Below, one piece after another: positions 11,926 through 24,312 of a stretch of DNA of 64,000 nt; positions within the stretch are counted from its first letter, which is position 1, and every line of letters starts with the position of its first letter. The notes beneath the pieces are model-generated. The model worked only from the letters and a program-made list of their open reading frames with translations, searched no databases and had not been told where the DNA came from. Origin of the DNA: Taxawa tesnikishii (nom. ined.) (Eukaryota > Ascomycota > Dothideomycetes > Dothideales); the NCBI GenBank assembly GCA_030247885.1, contig JAPDRO010000004.1, positions 124,001 through 188,000 on the forward strand, in the 5' to 3' direction. Both the position numbers and the translations under genes were made by a program.

Positions 11926-13597
11926 ATGTCGTCTGCTCTTCTTCACGAGTTCCCGGACAGCCAGCAGTACATGAACACCTCTGGCGCCAGCGACGCCGTC
12001 TGGGTGCATACCGAACCATACAACAAGCGCCCACACTTCGACAAACTCAAGCAGGATCTCGACACCGAAGTATGTGTCATCGGCTCTGGTATCACGGGTG
12101 TCTCGACAGCCTACGAGCTTGTAAAGCGTGGGCTTGATGTTGTCCTGGTTGAGGCCCGTGAGATCCTTTCCGGAGAAACCGGCCGTACCAGCGGCCACTT
12201 GGCGAACGCACTGGACGATGGCTACACCAACATCAAGGGGAAGTTCGGTGATAAGGGAGCCGCCATCGCAGCCGAGAGCCACACCTGGGCCCTCGAGCAC
12301 GTTGGAGACGTGGCCAAGGAGCTGGGCATCGAGTGCGAGTACAGGAAGCTACCTGGCTACGAGATCTCGCAGTACGAGCGCGGCGAAAAGGGCCACGACG
12401 ACGACATCAAGGAGTTGAAGGAGGAGGTTGCGTACACCAAGTCTCTTGGAATGGACACTGAGTGGAGGGACAATCTCACCATCAAGGGCTGGGACGGCAA
12501 GAAGGACCAGCGGGATGGTGCGGTATTCAACGGTCAGGCCACATTCCACCCTACCAAATACGTCAACGGCATCCTGAAGTGGCTCGGACAGCAACCAAAC
12601 TTCAAGGCCTACACCCGCACCCGTGTGATCGACACCGAGGAATCAGGTGTTGGAGCCTTGAGTCTGGGTAAAAAGACGTCAAGGTTATCACCGAAGACGG
12701 CCACACCATTCACTGCAAGGATATCGTGATGGCGACTTGCGTTCCATTGCAGAAGCTCAGCATTATCGCTGAGATGGAGTATGATCGCACTTACTGCATT
12801 GCCATCCGTGTTCCAAAGGGCTCGTACGAGGACTGCCTGCTTTACGACACGGCAGAGAACTACAAGTACATCCGGTTCACCGAGTGCGATGAGAAGGACG
12901 ACTACCTCGTGATTGGCGGTCTGGACCACAAGGTCGGGCAAGCCGGCGACGAGAAGACACGCTACGCAGAGCTGGAGACATGGGTGCGCGAGCGCTACAC
13001 CCAAGCCGGCAGCGTCGACTACAAGTGGAGCGGACAGATCTACGAGCCGTTCGACTACATGGCCTTCATCGGCCTGAACCCACACACAAAGCACACCTAC
13101 ATCATGACCGGCGATTCCGGCAACGGACTCACGCATGGAGTCCTCGGGAGCCGTCTCATCGCTGACCAAATCCAAGGCGTCGAGAACCCCTGGACGCCCG
13201 TCTACGATCCTAACCGCACCGGCAGCATCCTCAAGTCGGCGAAGGAGATTCTCCCTCACGACCTCCAGATCAACGCGCAGTATAAGCGCTTCCTGCAGAG
13301 CGACATCAACGATATCGAGGACCTGGCGCCCGGCAGCGGTGGCGTACTGAACCCTAAGACCAAGCTGCCTATCGCGGTTTACAAGACGCCGGATGGTGAG
13401 GTCAGGCAGATGAGCGCACTCTGCCCGCACCTTCATGGTGTCGTGTGCTGGAACACTGCTGAGCAGAGTTGGGACTGCCCGTGCACGGCAGTAGGTTCAG
13501 CAAGGAGGGTATCTGTGTTATTGGTCCGGCGAAGGGCAACTTGGAACCCAAGGATGAGAGTGCGAAGAAGGCGCAGCGGCTAATCATTGCTGGTTGA
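11926..13597 (+). CDS. FAD-dependent oxidoreductase with C-terminal Rieske domain
   Basis: Predicted protein of about 557 residues, intron-less. The N-terminal half is a DAO-type FAD oxidoreductase: the Rossmann motif VCVIGSGITGVSTAYEL at about residue 47, then VVLVEAREILSGETGRTSGH. The C-terminus is a Rieske [2Fe-2S] domain with CPHLHG and a second motif beginning CPC. This fusion is widespread in fungi and bacteria, but its substrate is not settled. Start 11926 has a good context (CAACCATGTC). Two one-base losses split the frame. One is at about 12670 (five A where six would restore GKKDVKVITEDG). The other is at about 13478, in the second iron-sulfur ligand motif, where one missing C turns the expected CPCHGSRF into CPCTAVGS and hides the proper end at 13597. 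The downstream frame (FSKEGICVIGPAKGNLEPKD) is intact. I read this as a working gene with assembly errors, though a pseudogene is possible. Confidence 0.85.
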
Positions 13598-14297
13598 GAG
13601 GATGAGCGAAGCAGTCAGCGAGAGCGCTTTGCCAGCACCGAGTTATGGATGGTAGAGGAAATAAGACGACGGAAATGGCGAGAGGAATTGCCATGTGCCT
13701 CCCTTCTGCCCGTGTATCTTCCATTACTAGGCCTGACATCTGTGTCGTAATGGAGAAATGGCTCAGTCACTGTACTGTAACTTTCGTCTTGTGCAAACGT
13801 GAGACGGAATCGTGCCAGTGCAGTAATCACTGTAAGGCAATGCAATATCAATGTCAATGCAATATCAATGTCAATGCAATGGTCCAAGGGTCCTCGCCAA
13901 AGCGCCCGCCCGTTTCAGCCAATCAAACGTCGAAATTGCCGACGGAGAGCCTCGAATCCAAGCCAAGCCAGCTGCTTGTCCTGAAGGAGGCTTGCAGATG
14001 AGCCATACCACCACTACACTCATACCTCACGTGCATTTCTACGGCACTAATCAGTAATCCGTTTGGCCTCTCGTGCTCCCGAATCCGTCGGTTTCTGTAC
14101 AGCACCTCCAAAGGAGAACATCTTTCGCAGCTCAACCTCCCCCTCCCCCCGAAGCTCTCGCCGATCACAACCGTACAGCTGTCAGGCTCCCAATCGCTCT
14201 GACATAGCGCGCTCGAGTTCTGCGACCATTTTGGCCAATGCGATAGCTTGGAGGAGAAGGATAGGATATCCTCAAGAGGGGAGGAGAGAAGGTGGCC
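13598..14297. other. Intergenic with a 17-bp tandem repeat
   Basis: About 700 bp without a gene. It contains two perfect head-to-tail copies of a 17-bp unit (TGCAATATCAATGTCAA) at 13841-13874, followed by a third partial copy. The right end is the leader of the striatin gene. Confidence 0.6.
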
Positions 14298-17051
14298 ATG
14301 GCCTACCAACAGCAGGGCATGGGCAATGGAGGCCCGCCGGGACCGAACGAACACCATGGCCCTCAAGGCGCCGAGTATACGTTACAAGGTTCGCAGAACT
14401 TCCCCGTGAGCTAGGCGAGGGATGGCATGCGAGCCAGTCGCACGAGCAGCGTGGCAGAATCAGGCGGACAGACTAACACGGCCTCTACAGGGGTCATGCG
14501 GTTCCTCCAAATCGAATGGCACAATCACGAGCGAGCGCGCAATGCCTGGGACATCGAAAGAGCGGAGATGAAGGCCAAGATCGCAAAGCAAGAAGGAGAA
14601 GTTCGCCATGCGAAGAAGCTGAACGAGCAGCTGGAGAGGCAGATACGGATGCTGGAGATGGCGCTCAAGAACGAACGAGCGAAGAGCCGCGGCAAGGCAA
14701 CCTTGGAAGAACCCAAAGACGCTCAGAAGGAGAGGGACTCTAAGAGAGACTCGAGGATGGGTAGGACAGACCTCAGTCGTGGGCATATCCGCGGCCTACA
14801 AGCTCGCTCCCTTGCTTTGTTCTGGCTGACTGTTATGAACAGGACCGAATATGGAGCCACACAACTCCTTCCTCGACACCGAGTCACCTCTGCTGAACCC
14901 GGAAGACAGGGATAAACTGCGCGACAAGTCCAGGAAGTACTTGGAGAAGTGCATGCAAGAGATACAATACCTGCTCACCCCGCCGCCGCATCTCCCACCC
15001 CCTCAGATGAACCCCCGCAACCTGCTTTCAACGGTCTCCCCGAACCACCACTGTCCCTGGATGAACTTTATCTCCGGCAACGGCAGCAGAGCAGAGGCCA
15101 GACAGGGCTCGGACAAGTACAGCAACAGCCCAGCGCCATGCTCAACCACCAACCGCCTCAAATGTCGCAAATGCCAAACAATATTCAACAATCGGAATCG
15201 CCTATGGAACCGGTTTCAACAGCAAGGGAAACACCATTCTCACAAAACCTGCCCAGGCCGTCTGAGCCACCCACTGAGGCCTTGCCGCAGCCGCCTGCAT
15301 CCCAACCTGCGCCATTCGATGAGCAGGTCGAACATGTCACACATACATACGACTCGTACGGGAGACCTGTAGCAAATGAAGAGCCACAGCCAGCACCCAG
15401 CCAACCGGCTAAAGAGGACCACGGTGGTTGGAACTTTGACGATCAACCTGTTCTTCACGAGACGGCGCCACCTGATGCTCCAGCCCCCAGACGGCCAGAT
15501 ACGGATCTTTTCCCCAGCGCAATAAACTTGCCGGCGAAATCCCCCCTCGTGCGGCTCCTGGCTCACACGGGAGGAGGAGGTCCTCTGGTTCTGCGGGCAT
15601 GGTACGGAGACGCAGCTCCCAAGGCCATGAGTCGCACGACACCGCAGCAGAGCAGGCGGCGAAGAACGATCCATCGACCTTCAAAGTCAAGTTCGCACTG
15701 CACGGTCACCTTGACGTGGTCCGATCGGTCATCTTCACCGGCGGCGGCAGCCCTTCTGAACCCGAGATCTGCACCGCAGGCGATGACGGCACCATCAAGC
15801 GCTGGATCATCCCTACGAGCTACGTCCAACACGCTGCGGGCACAGATCTCGATGTCTCCTGTTATTTCACTCACCGCGGCCACGAGGGTATTGTCACGTC
15901 GCTCGCGGCTTGTCCTTCTACCAGCTTCTCGACCGGCGGCCGCGTCTCGGGCGACGGTTGGATCTTTCCGGCGGTCAAGATGCTACCGTTCGCGTATGGG
16001 AACGCGGCAGGGTGGACCCGAAAGCGACCCTAGACGGTCACACTGATGCCGTGTGGTCCGTCTGCGTGCTTCCCGGAAGCACCGGCTCGGTATTCGGGTC
16101 GCAGAGCTCCAACTTCGGCGGGCCTGATCGCATCCTACTAGCCTCGGGCTCAGCCGACGGAACAGTGAAGGTGTGGGCCGTGAGTGCGCCACCTCAGCTC
16201 GCGTCGCCGGCCGGCCAAACGGGCGGTCGACGCGGCGGCGGAAGGAGACACTCCGTCACGTCCGGCAGCAACCACCCCAACTCTCCGCAGCCGAACCAGG
16301 CCAGCAACACGCCATTCCTGTACACCCTCGTGCACAGCATCGAGCGCCCTGCGCAATCCGCCGCTAGCCCGACCTGCATCTGCCCGCTCGGCCCCACGGG
16401 CGAGACGTTCGTCGTCTCCTACACGGATTCGTCCGTGCTCGTCTTCGACACGAGGACGGGAGAGGAGATTATCGGCATGGCGAGCAACGAGACGTACGAC
16501 GGCACGCTCGCCACGAGCATCAATGCGGTCGTGGCGACCAGCAGCGCGAACCTGGGCGCCGACGGGAACTCGTTCGCCGACATGGCGGATCAAGAAGAGG
16601 TAGGCGCGGGTCCGACGGGGAGCGCGCAGGGGATCGAGGGGTCATCGTGAGCGGACACGAGGACAAGTACATACGGTTTTTCGACGCCAACAGCGGTAAG
16701 TGTGGCTGCCGCCTCTCATCCCATCCCAACCCCTCCCCTTTCCTCTCGGGTTCCGAAACCTGATCGGCTGATTTTCCGTTCGCAATCACAGGTCAATGTA
16801 CATATTCGATGCTGGCACATCCCTCGGCCATCTCGAGCCTGAGCCTGTCCAAGGATGGCAGGGAGGCCGTGAGCGCGGGCCACGACGCCAGTATCAGATT
16901 CTGGAGCCTGGATAAGAGGATCTGTACCCAGGATATCACGTCCCATCGCCCCATGCGCGGCGAGGGCGTCTGCAGCGTTGTGTGGTCCCAGGATGGTAGG
17001 TATGTGGTGAGCGCGGGCGGGGACGGGGTTGTCAAAGTCTTCGCGAGGTAG
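14298..17051 (+). CDS. pro11: Striatin (STRIPAK complex scaffold, PRO11-like)
   Basis: Predicted 825-residue homologue of striatin, the scaffold of the STRIPAK phosphatase-kinase complex needed for hyphal fusion and fruiting-body development in ascomycetes. The N-terminus has the caveolin-binding/coiled-coil block ([20 protein letters not shown], then a long charged helix to about residue 115). A Pro/Gln-rich linker follows, then WD40 repeats ([51 protein letters not shown]). Introns are 14389-14490 (GTTCGC donor, chosen because only it joins YTLQ to GVMRF in frame; ACTAAC branch), 14761-14842 and 16696-16791. Four one-base losses lie near 14975 (C run), 15545 (six C, seven expected), 15976 (T run) and 16640 (G run). 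All restore conserved sequence if one base is added. As striatin is conserved and the breaks are of one kind, assembly error is the likely cause. Confidence 0.9.
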
Positions 17052-18440
17052 ACGGCTGGGCGTACGAGAGTTTTCTGCAATCGACGGGGGTTGGAAGAGG
17101 ATGGAGGAGCTCGCAGGTGGTGTGCTGTGTTTGCTCGTAGGCAGATGGGTTGGGTGCGAAAAGGGACGGGGACAGATGACAGATGCGGGGGGCAAGGGGA
17201 GGGATTGGGGTGGTGAAGGAAGTGAGGGAATGAGTGTTGATTCGATTCTTGTAACTCTGTACATCAAATACTACTACCCCGTACTTCTTCTTCTTCTCAC
17301 TTCATGCACGTAGCTGATACCAGAAAAGGGTTTGGGACTGACTCCCTTTACTTGATCCAGTTTTCCCAATCATTCAGATTGACGGAAGTATCACTGCGAG
17401 GGCAGCGCCGAATCTAGCATGCTGGTCTGGACTGTGTAGATATGGTACGTGGGTCTAGAGGTTGTGATGACTTGCTTCAACGCTTGACAATCAATGGCTA
17501 TCGAGCACTTCGACAGCAGCGCTTGAGCGACTTTGCTATCCCGTGCACTCACACTGTCTTCGGCCTGTACTTGGTCTCTAAATCGAGTGGGCCCAGCAGT
17601 TCCCTCAAGAACACTCTGTTGTCGTGGTTTTCCTTGAAGAAACTTTGTCGCGGCTGTTCGGTGGACCGCTGTGAAGGGGGAACCCGCACGGATTAGTTTG
17701 ACCGCAACGGCCGAGCGATTGGCGGTTACGCCGGGGCCAGCAATGACGGACGCTTCGTGTCAGGTATATACACTTCTGACCTGGGAGGACGTGCTCGTAT
17801 GGTCTGCGCCGCTGCGGTGTAGTCATCTCTCGTTTCCTGACGATCGGATATGGCGAAAGCTCGTATGGCGACACCGCCGGATACGTCTGTCGATCACCGG
17901 CGTGATATGCTCGGGGATTTTTTTGGGGGGTGGTTTGGCGTTGAGCTCGTATCGCGTGCGTGTCAGATGGACTTCTGACCGCTCGAGTGAGACGGGAGGA
18001 GAACTTTCCGAGCTGGTCAGGATCAGGGCAGCCGTCGAAGCTCGTTTTGTTCTTCGATTGCATCTGACCAAGATAGACGAATTGCTGGTCTCCGTGAGGA
18101 CTTCATTACCACGTTTGCTCACTTTGCCCTCACGACCAACGATGCAAACTCCGAGCCACTGCTGCCTTCGGCGGAACCTCGTCAGACCTCTTGGCAGCCT
18201 GGCCCGTGCGCAATCGTGGGAATAAAAGCAGCCTTCGACGGCCAATCTGAACCTGATCAGCTCTCTGTACGTCCACCTTCTTCCCCTACACTTCGCCATT
18301 CGCAGCTTGCTAACAGCATCTCAGTTGCCTTTTGGCTTAGATCAAGTGTAGTATCTGTTCTTTTCAGTTTAATCTCTGAAACGTGACTACGGTCACATTC
18401 AATGATTATACTTATTTTTGGAATCTGGCTGGTGACCTCT
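17052..18440. other. Intergenic, no supported gene
   Basis: Striatin 3' region and beyond. Open frames on the minus strand at 17605-18300 show no domain. A G-run lies near 17930. Nothing else stands out. Confidence 0.4.
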
Positions 18441-18566
18441 GGGCTTGCTCATGTCGCCGGCCACAGTGTCGCTCGTATTGCACTACCTCGGGCTGACGCG
18501 AAAGCTCATCTTTTTTTCATCAGTTCTTCTGTGTCTTGAGCGACCGGAAGCTGGAGAAGAGGACGC
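18441..18566 (+). repeat. Dispersed repeat, copy A
   Basis: A 126-bp block beginning GGGCTTGCTCATG and ending AGAAGAGGACGC that recurs at 34670-34792 in the same orientation. The copies differ mainly at C/T positions, with this copy carrying T at several sites where the other has C. That is suggestive of mild repeat-induced point mutation. No coding content is recognised. Confidence 0.75.
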
Positions 18567-20949
18567 TGCCCGACTAACGCCGTCGAAATGCCCATTATGA
18601 CATTGTCGAGCGGCGGACGGACATTTCTTCCTGCGTGGCCTCTGCAGCAAAGCATGCTTCAGCCAGACCGTCGCCAATGTTGCTCTTACAACAAGGAATG
18701 CACCCGTCAGCCTGGCTATGCCAGCTTCTCAGTCTTGACGCAACTCATGCTCCAGTACGTACTTTCAGCTCATACCCTCCCCCGAGTCAAGCGGGAGCAT
18801 CATTAAAAGGACATGTCTTTTCAAGCCACCGGCTCTAGTCTTCGACCCCAGCTGCCCGCTCCGCCACCCAGGTTAGCGGGGCTTGAGCTTGCCACGGTCG
18901 GTAAAGCATGGTGACGAGCGCTATGGTTGCCAGAACTGTCGTAGCATTGCTGCTGCCTCCTGCCGCTATCGGAGCTAGTCGAGCTCGTCGATCATGTCAG
19001 AGATATCAATGTCTTACATTCCAGAGTCTCATCCCACTCATCGGCCCTCTTCATCTCGTCAACCGTTAATCTTAACGGCCCGTGGGCAGGCATCGAGCTT
19101 GAAGCAAGAAGATGTTACAGCATGGCAGTAGCATCGGCGTCGCCTCCGAGCCTTCCGCAGTCAGCTCTCAGGTCAAGACGACCAACCCTCGTGACAATGC
19201 GCGTAGCTAAGCATGCTTTCAGACCGCTGTCGCCGCCGGAGCTCCTATGAGCTTCGCAGCGTCTCGTGTTAACTCGTGCGGCATAGAAGCAGGCACAGCC
19301 AAGCATGTCGAACTAGATTCACGGCAAGCAGAGTAGACCGAAGGGCTCGGTGCTGCACCTGGGTGGTTGACGTCCTGCAAGGGGACAAGGAAAGGGAAGG
19401 AATAGAGCTGCAGGTACGCGGTCAAAGGACGTGACTTCTCCTTGGATTTTATCTAACTAGTCGTGAACAAAGATCATACCTGCCCTCACCGTCACGTTGC
19501 CACCCTGTCTGCCAGTTGCCTTTCCATCCACGTCGACACGTACGCTTCTTAAACTGCCGTTGCCGGGGTGCCTGTTGAGCCCACGTTGTGCATCGTGCAT
19601 TGTAGCTCCGATTTTTACTATCCGCATTGCATCTGCTGGTCTACTCCATCCGCTGGCCAACAACACCGAGCATGACGGACAGCCGAGCTTGTCGTCAACT
19701 ATGCCACCAGCGCCCGGAACTCCTTAGCCCCGAGCACGAAGCTCACGCGGACCAATGTCTCTGATGTCCTTCAGCGCCCCAGGATGCAGGACACTTTCCC
19801 CTCTCATGGCAAATGACCTTCTGCCGCTCCTCAGATACCGGAAAAGCGGCCCGGTTGTCGTGATATCTCTAAGGTGGGGTAGCAGAACAAGTTCTATTTG
19901 GCCGCTGACTCCGGGACCTGATGCTCCTCGTTCTACCTTCTTATGAAAGTTCGGCTGTCTTCTGATACGGATCGAGATGCGAAGCGGTCCGCGTTCATCT
20001 CCGATCTCCTCCGTCGCGTTCGTCAGGCCCGCTGCGAAAGTCTCAGCAATAGGCTTCCGTGCCCAAATCGACCGACGCCCACTTGAGGTACTTCCTCACC
20101 GCCCTCGCAACGCAGAGTCAAGGAGATTGACCGCGTTGCTCACTACCTCTGTCACCCTCTCTGGTCTTCTCACTTGCTCTACTACGTTGTACACCCGTCC
20201 GTGGGCATAGCCTCGTTGGCCGCCTTTACCGTTTGGTATCCTGCAGCCATGTCCGTCTCGTTTGCCGCCTGTCTCGCAATAGTCGTCGATGTACACCTTT
20301 GGCCTCCGTTCAACCTAGGCAGCTCCCGTTCGTGTTTCAAACTCCATCTCATACCTCCACCACTGCTAACATAGCTGCTGCATCTAACCAACTCTTCCTC
20401 CTCATCGTGCACCTTGCTCTTACTGCATTCGAACTGTTCCTCCCTCATCACCCTCATCGCAAGCAACGACCGACTCCGATTGCAGTATTCCTAGCCACAA
20501 CGCTTCAATGCGCTTAATCTGCAGCCAGAGCAAGCTATACAACCCATCCCTACTCCCCAAAGTAGCGGCTTCTACAACAGACTCTATGGGTGGCATGTTC
20601 CCGACATGCGTCGAACCTCGTGCTGTGCCTGATCTACCATAAAGAGCTGGACAATATCGGGAGGTCGAACAGTGCTATGAGTTGCTCCCTACAGACCCTC
20701 TTATGTCGCGTTAGGGCGAATGACGGAGCGAGCATTCGAGGCAGTCAACAAGGTCGTCGAGCTTTCCGATCTGTTGATCCTGAACACAGTCACGAATGCG
20801 AGCGCCAGTAATAGAACCTGCACCGTCTCTCCACCGGGTTCTTTGGGGCCCTGCTCCACTCTGTCCCTGCCTTTGGCCGCTTGAGCCTCAACGAGGACAA
20901 CCCTCATGCTCCCAGCAGCCAGATGATGGCTACCGTCAGTTCCGCGTAC
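18567..20949. other. Gene-poor DNA, probably old repeat
   Basis: Many short open frames, none longer than about 95 residues, and none with a domain. Together with the gag-like fossil immediately to the right and the dispersed repeat to the left, this is probably the eroded body of one or more old transposable elements. I could not find terminal repeats. Confidence 0.35.
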
Positions 20950-21640
20950 TCTGATTGGCCAACATGCATTCAACACGACTTTCAACGACCGTATCGATGA
21001 GAACCTCGCCCTTAAGAACCAGCTCTGTTAACGGGCTAACGACCTCCGTTACCGCGACTCTCAGTTCGACACCCTCAATGACCCTGAAGCACCAACTTCA
21101 GCAGCTCGCCTGGTGCCATAATGCGGCCATGGACGCTCTCGCTCTCGTTCACCCGCTCCTCCTCGTTCCCTTACTCTTCGGTACGCATGCCTGGATCCCC
21201 CTAGATTGAACAACAAAGACATCACCCTCAGTCAATAGCTTGTGAAGCTGTAAGTCAGACTCATCGGGCTTCACGGTCGCTCAGAGCGCTTCAAGCTACA
21301 CCACGTTCTCTCACGCACAACGGGATGTCCCAGGACCTCCGTCACAAACAACGCCCTCGACTTCTCCCCTCGCTCCCACAAGCTGCCTTCTCCAGCTCGA
21401 GGACTAGTACGGTGGCTGTCGCCTTCAGTCATTAGACGCGACGTCGCTCGCGCTATAGCTCATCAATCCAATGATCGCCTGAAACCGTGTCAACCTCCGT
21501 GCAACCACTCTAGGTGTGCCTGACCAGCCATTCACCCTTGCTAGTAGTCCAGGTCGAGATCTGCTGTCGCCACTCCCCTCCCTGCCGCAGTTCTGCCCCA
21601 AGGCCAACCCTTCTGTGCTCGAAACATGCAATCGGATCTC
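20950..21640 (+). mobile_element. Fossil LTR-retrotransposon gag-like segment (Ty3/gypsy type)
   Basis: The stretch resembles the gag region of fungal Ty3/gypsy elements: a coiled-coil-like lead, an Arg/Ser-rich patch, a short proline-containing motif like the one that opens the fungal gag core, and a downstream segment like its helical part. It is broken many times, so it is old. No pol region, primer-binding site or LTRs were recognised, so limits are approximate and the family call is inference from resemblance only. Confidence 0.4.
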
Positions 21641-22130
21641 ACTTCCATCTCACTGCTGTTGATCTCTACGAGAATGATGGTCTTTTACTGGCAGTGGCAG
21701 TGACAGTCAATGTTGATGCCAATGATCAAAGTCTAGAACGGCCTTCAAGCGGTATTATGAAGGCCATCTTCGAGCACACGGTCTGTAGTACTGCATTCAG
21801 GGCAAGAAGGATGCTTGAGAGATGAACATACTATCAATCAACATCTCAAAGACCAATTCTTAGCGTTCACAGGTTCAGTTGACATCAATGATCACAAGAC
21901 AAAAGACAAAAGGGGGCTGTCATTGGGGTTTTCTGGTTTGCTAGCTCTGGAAATCAAGTACTAATACATCACAAGGCCTATATATCATACAAATGTGTTC
22001 TTTTCAACAGAAAAAAAAACGGCCGTCAACGCTGAACACGACGGTTTGTTCTATGGGGTAAGCACTTTATCCGAGAAACGGCCCCAGATAAAAGCTGTAC
22101 CGAACGGAACCTGACACCCAGAAATAATCC
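21641..22130. other. Intergenic
   Basis: No gene. An A-run at about 22010-22019 lies near the 3' side of the minus-strand hydrolase gene and may be near its poly(A) region. Confidence 0.4.
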
Positions 22131-24140
22131 TCAAAGAGTGTAGAAGTCGAGGTAGTTGTCGAATGCGGGCCCAAAGTGGACGTAATGCTTGCCCTTGTTG
22201 ACGACCTGGAAAGAACCCTGGAGTGCTTGGAAATCCACTAGGCGCATGTCATGACCAGAGACCTTGAGCACGAGTGACTCTCCCTTCTCGAAGATGATGC
22301 CAGTGGGCCAGAGGGACAGGTGGAGCTCGATAACATCGCCGACGGGCACAGTGGTGTTGCCCACGTGGGACAGAGTCTCTCTCCACGGCTTGGAAAGTTC
22401 AGGGGCGACAGCACGTCTGGAAGCGCGAACTATACCTTCGGGACCCAGATACTTCAAGATGCTGACTGAAGGAACTTCACTGGCGCTGCTAACACCAAGA
22501 TCTGACAGCGGCTGGTTAACGCTTTGAAGCAGAGTTCCGTTGGCATCAGCCTTCCGGATCATGACGTAGACATCTAGGTCGTCCTGCAACTCAGCAGAAA
22601 GATTGATAACCACCTCGCTCGAGCCGGCAACGTAGGTTCTCTCTGGGAAGGTGTAGTTGAAGAGCAGCTCGCCATCGGTGCTAGAGTCATTGTTGAAGGT
22701 GGCGACATCAGCCTGGTAGCTCAGAACGCCTGACACGCGGTCGTCAATTGAACCATTTGTCGAGAGGCTTTGATCGGCATTGAGGTAAAGCCTTTGCTTC
22801 TTGGCATTGGGCTGGGTCCAGGGCAAGTTGGGGTAGGAAAGGACCTGGGTAGGATTGTTGAATCCAAGAACAGACAGGCGAACTGGAGGAGTCTGCTCCC
22901 AATTATTTTTGATATCCTTGAGGTAGTAATCGAAAAATTTGTTGAGATCGTTGGTGCGCTCCTCGGTGTACAGATCGTACCACTCTTGGGTGTGGTGGAC
23001 GGTCAGCCTGATGTTGCATTAGTTTTTGGTTCTACCGACCGCACATGCAGAGTCGACGAGGAAGTGGAGACATTACCATTTTTCATTGTGAAGAATCTGT
23101 TCAAAGCCTCGGAAAGCACCAAGTGTGTGAAGGTTGGTCGAGTAACTGCCAAGGATATAGGAGGGAACTTGGATCTTGGTAAAGTCGGCGCGCTTATCGT
23201 CCCAGTACGAATCTCTTTCGGGATAGCGGCTGAGCATTGTCACTAAATCTTCCTCCTGCTGGTGTCCTATTTGAATTTGGTCAGCATATCTAGGGTAACT
23301 CACTGCCAAGGACACAAACCTGGCAAACTCTTTTGGATCAACTCAATGAAGCCGGTGTTTGGAACTGCACCTCGAGCAAGGTCTTCACGCAGAATATCAC
23401 CTGCACCCTCGAGAGGTGCGATGGCCGTCAAGTGAGGCGGCTGCTGAGCAGCGATAAACCACTGAGAGATGGCGAGCCATGAGTTTCCAGCAGTGGCAAC
23501 CTTGCCAGTACACCAGGACTTCACAGCGAGTGCTTCGATAAAGTCGTAACCGTCCTCACCCTCGGGGATCCCCACCAGCGGATATCGCCCTCGGAGTCGC
23601 CGGCACCACGAGAATCAACGTTGACGACGGCGTAGCCTCTGGCAACCCATTCGGCAGGATCAAGTCTACCAACACAGAATTTGTCAGCGTTTGGTCGCAG
23701 CCAGCTGCGTTCTCGAGAACTGACCCTTCAAAAGACTCGTAGCCGGAGAGTTTCGACTCGGCAACGCCGGCTCTAAGGGCAGCTGAGGCCAAGTTCAATG
23801 GACCTGCGCCGCTTTTGCCGTATGGACCCCAAATAACGAGTGCAGGCACAGTTTCGTTCTGCACTGGGCGAAAAATGTCGGCACGAAGAGTGACGTTGTC
23901 TCTCATGAGAAAGGGTTGATTGTATTCGTATACGATGTCGACGGGCAGCGCCCTAGACCCGTTATGCCTGACATGTCCCTTGGGAAGGATGGTGGTACTG
24001 GCTGGATTGACAGTGGTGTTCAGTCTGACGGAGTCGATCTCAGCGACACTGTACGTGGTATCACCTAGAGTCTCGGTTATGTTATCGGCGTGAGCCATGG
24101 TAGCCAAGAGGGCGAGCAGAGCAGAATGAACAAGAAACAT
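22131..24140 (-). CDS. Secreted CocE/NonD-type hydrolase (S15 peptidase family)
   Basis: Predicted 609-residue secreted alpha/beta hydrolase of the X-Pro dipeptidyl-peptidase (S15)/CocE group, whose members act as acyl esterases, acylases or peptidases. A signal peptide starts MFLVHSALLALLATMAHADN. Seen motifs are VDSRGAGDSEGD after strand 4, the nucleophile Ser in AGNSWLA, and the probable catalytic Asp in EWYDLYTEE. The C-terminal half reads as the PepX_C jelly roll. Three introns fit: 23666-23724 (GTCAGT, GCTGACA branch), 23267-23319 and 23008-23076 (GTAATG, ACTAATG branch). One base is missing at about 23570 (four G where five give RWWGIPEGEDGYD). The start at 24140 is placed by the signal peptide. 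Substrate unknown. It lies beside the P450 cluster but lacks the shared promoter palindrome. Confidence 0.85.
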
Positions 24141-24183
24141 CTTGGGGAGTGCGCGTTGATAACCAGTGTGCGTCAAGGGTAGC

Positions 24184-24213
24184 TGAGGGGTACTGAGGGG
24201 TACTGAGGGGTAC
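24184..24213. repeat. Three 10-bp tandem repeats in hydrolase leader
   Basis: Three perfect copies of TGAGGGGTAC, 44-73 bp upstream of the hydrolase start codon, lie in the probable 5' UTR of the minus-strand transcript. Confidence 0.9.
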
Positions 24214-24240
24214 TGATGTATCGACGTTGGGCACTGCATG

Positions 24241-24252
24241 ATTTATATAAGC
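24241..24252 (-). promoter_or_regulatory. TATA box of the S15-type hydrolase gene
   Basis: On the minus strand the sequence reads GCTTATATAAAT about 100 bp upstream of the start codon at 24140, a good position for a TATA box with a leader of roughly 70 nt. Confidence 0.5.
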
Positions 24253-24312
24253 AAGTCGTATGCTAATCGCTTTGCTGAAGATCGTCTCGCGGATCGAGGA
24301 GCCTCCGTGACC

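Noticed and set aside
12609-13436. Minus-strand open frame of 275 codons
   Set aside because: Antisense of the FAD-Rieske gene, Val/Leu-rich as expected for a shadow of GC-biased codons.
14389-14490. Alternative striatin donor GTGAGC at 14406
   Set aside because: It is a stronger donor by consensus, but puts exon 2 out of frame with the conserved [10 protein letters not shown]. The GTTCGC donor at 14389 keeps the frame.
17605-18299. Overlapping minus-strand open frames upstream of the dispersed repeat
   Set aside because: Arg/Ser/Pro-rich, no domain, no splice signals linking them, and equally open frames on the plus strand.
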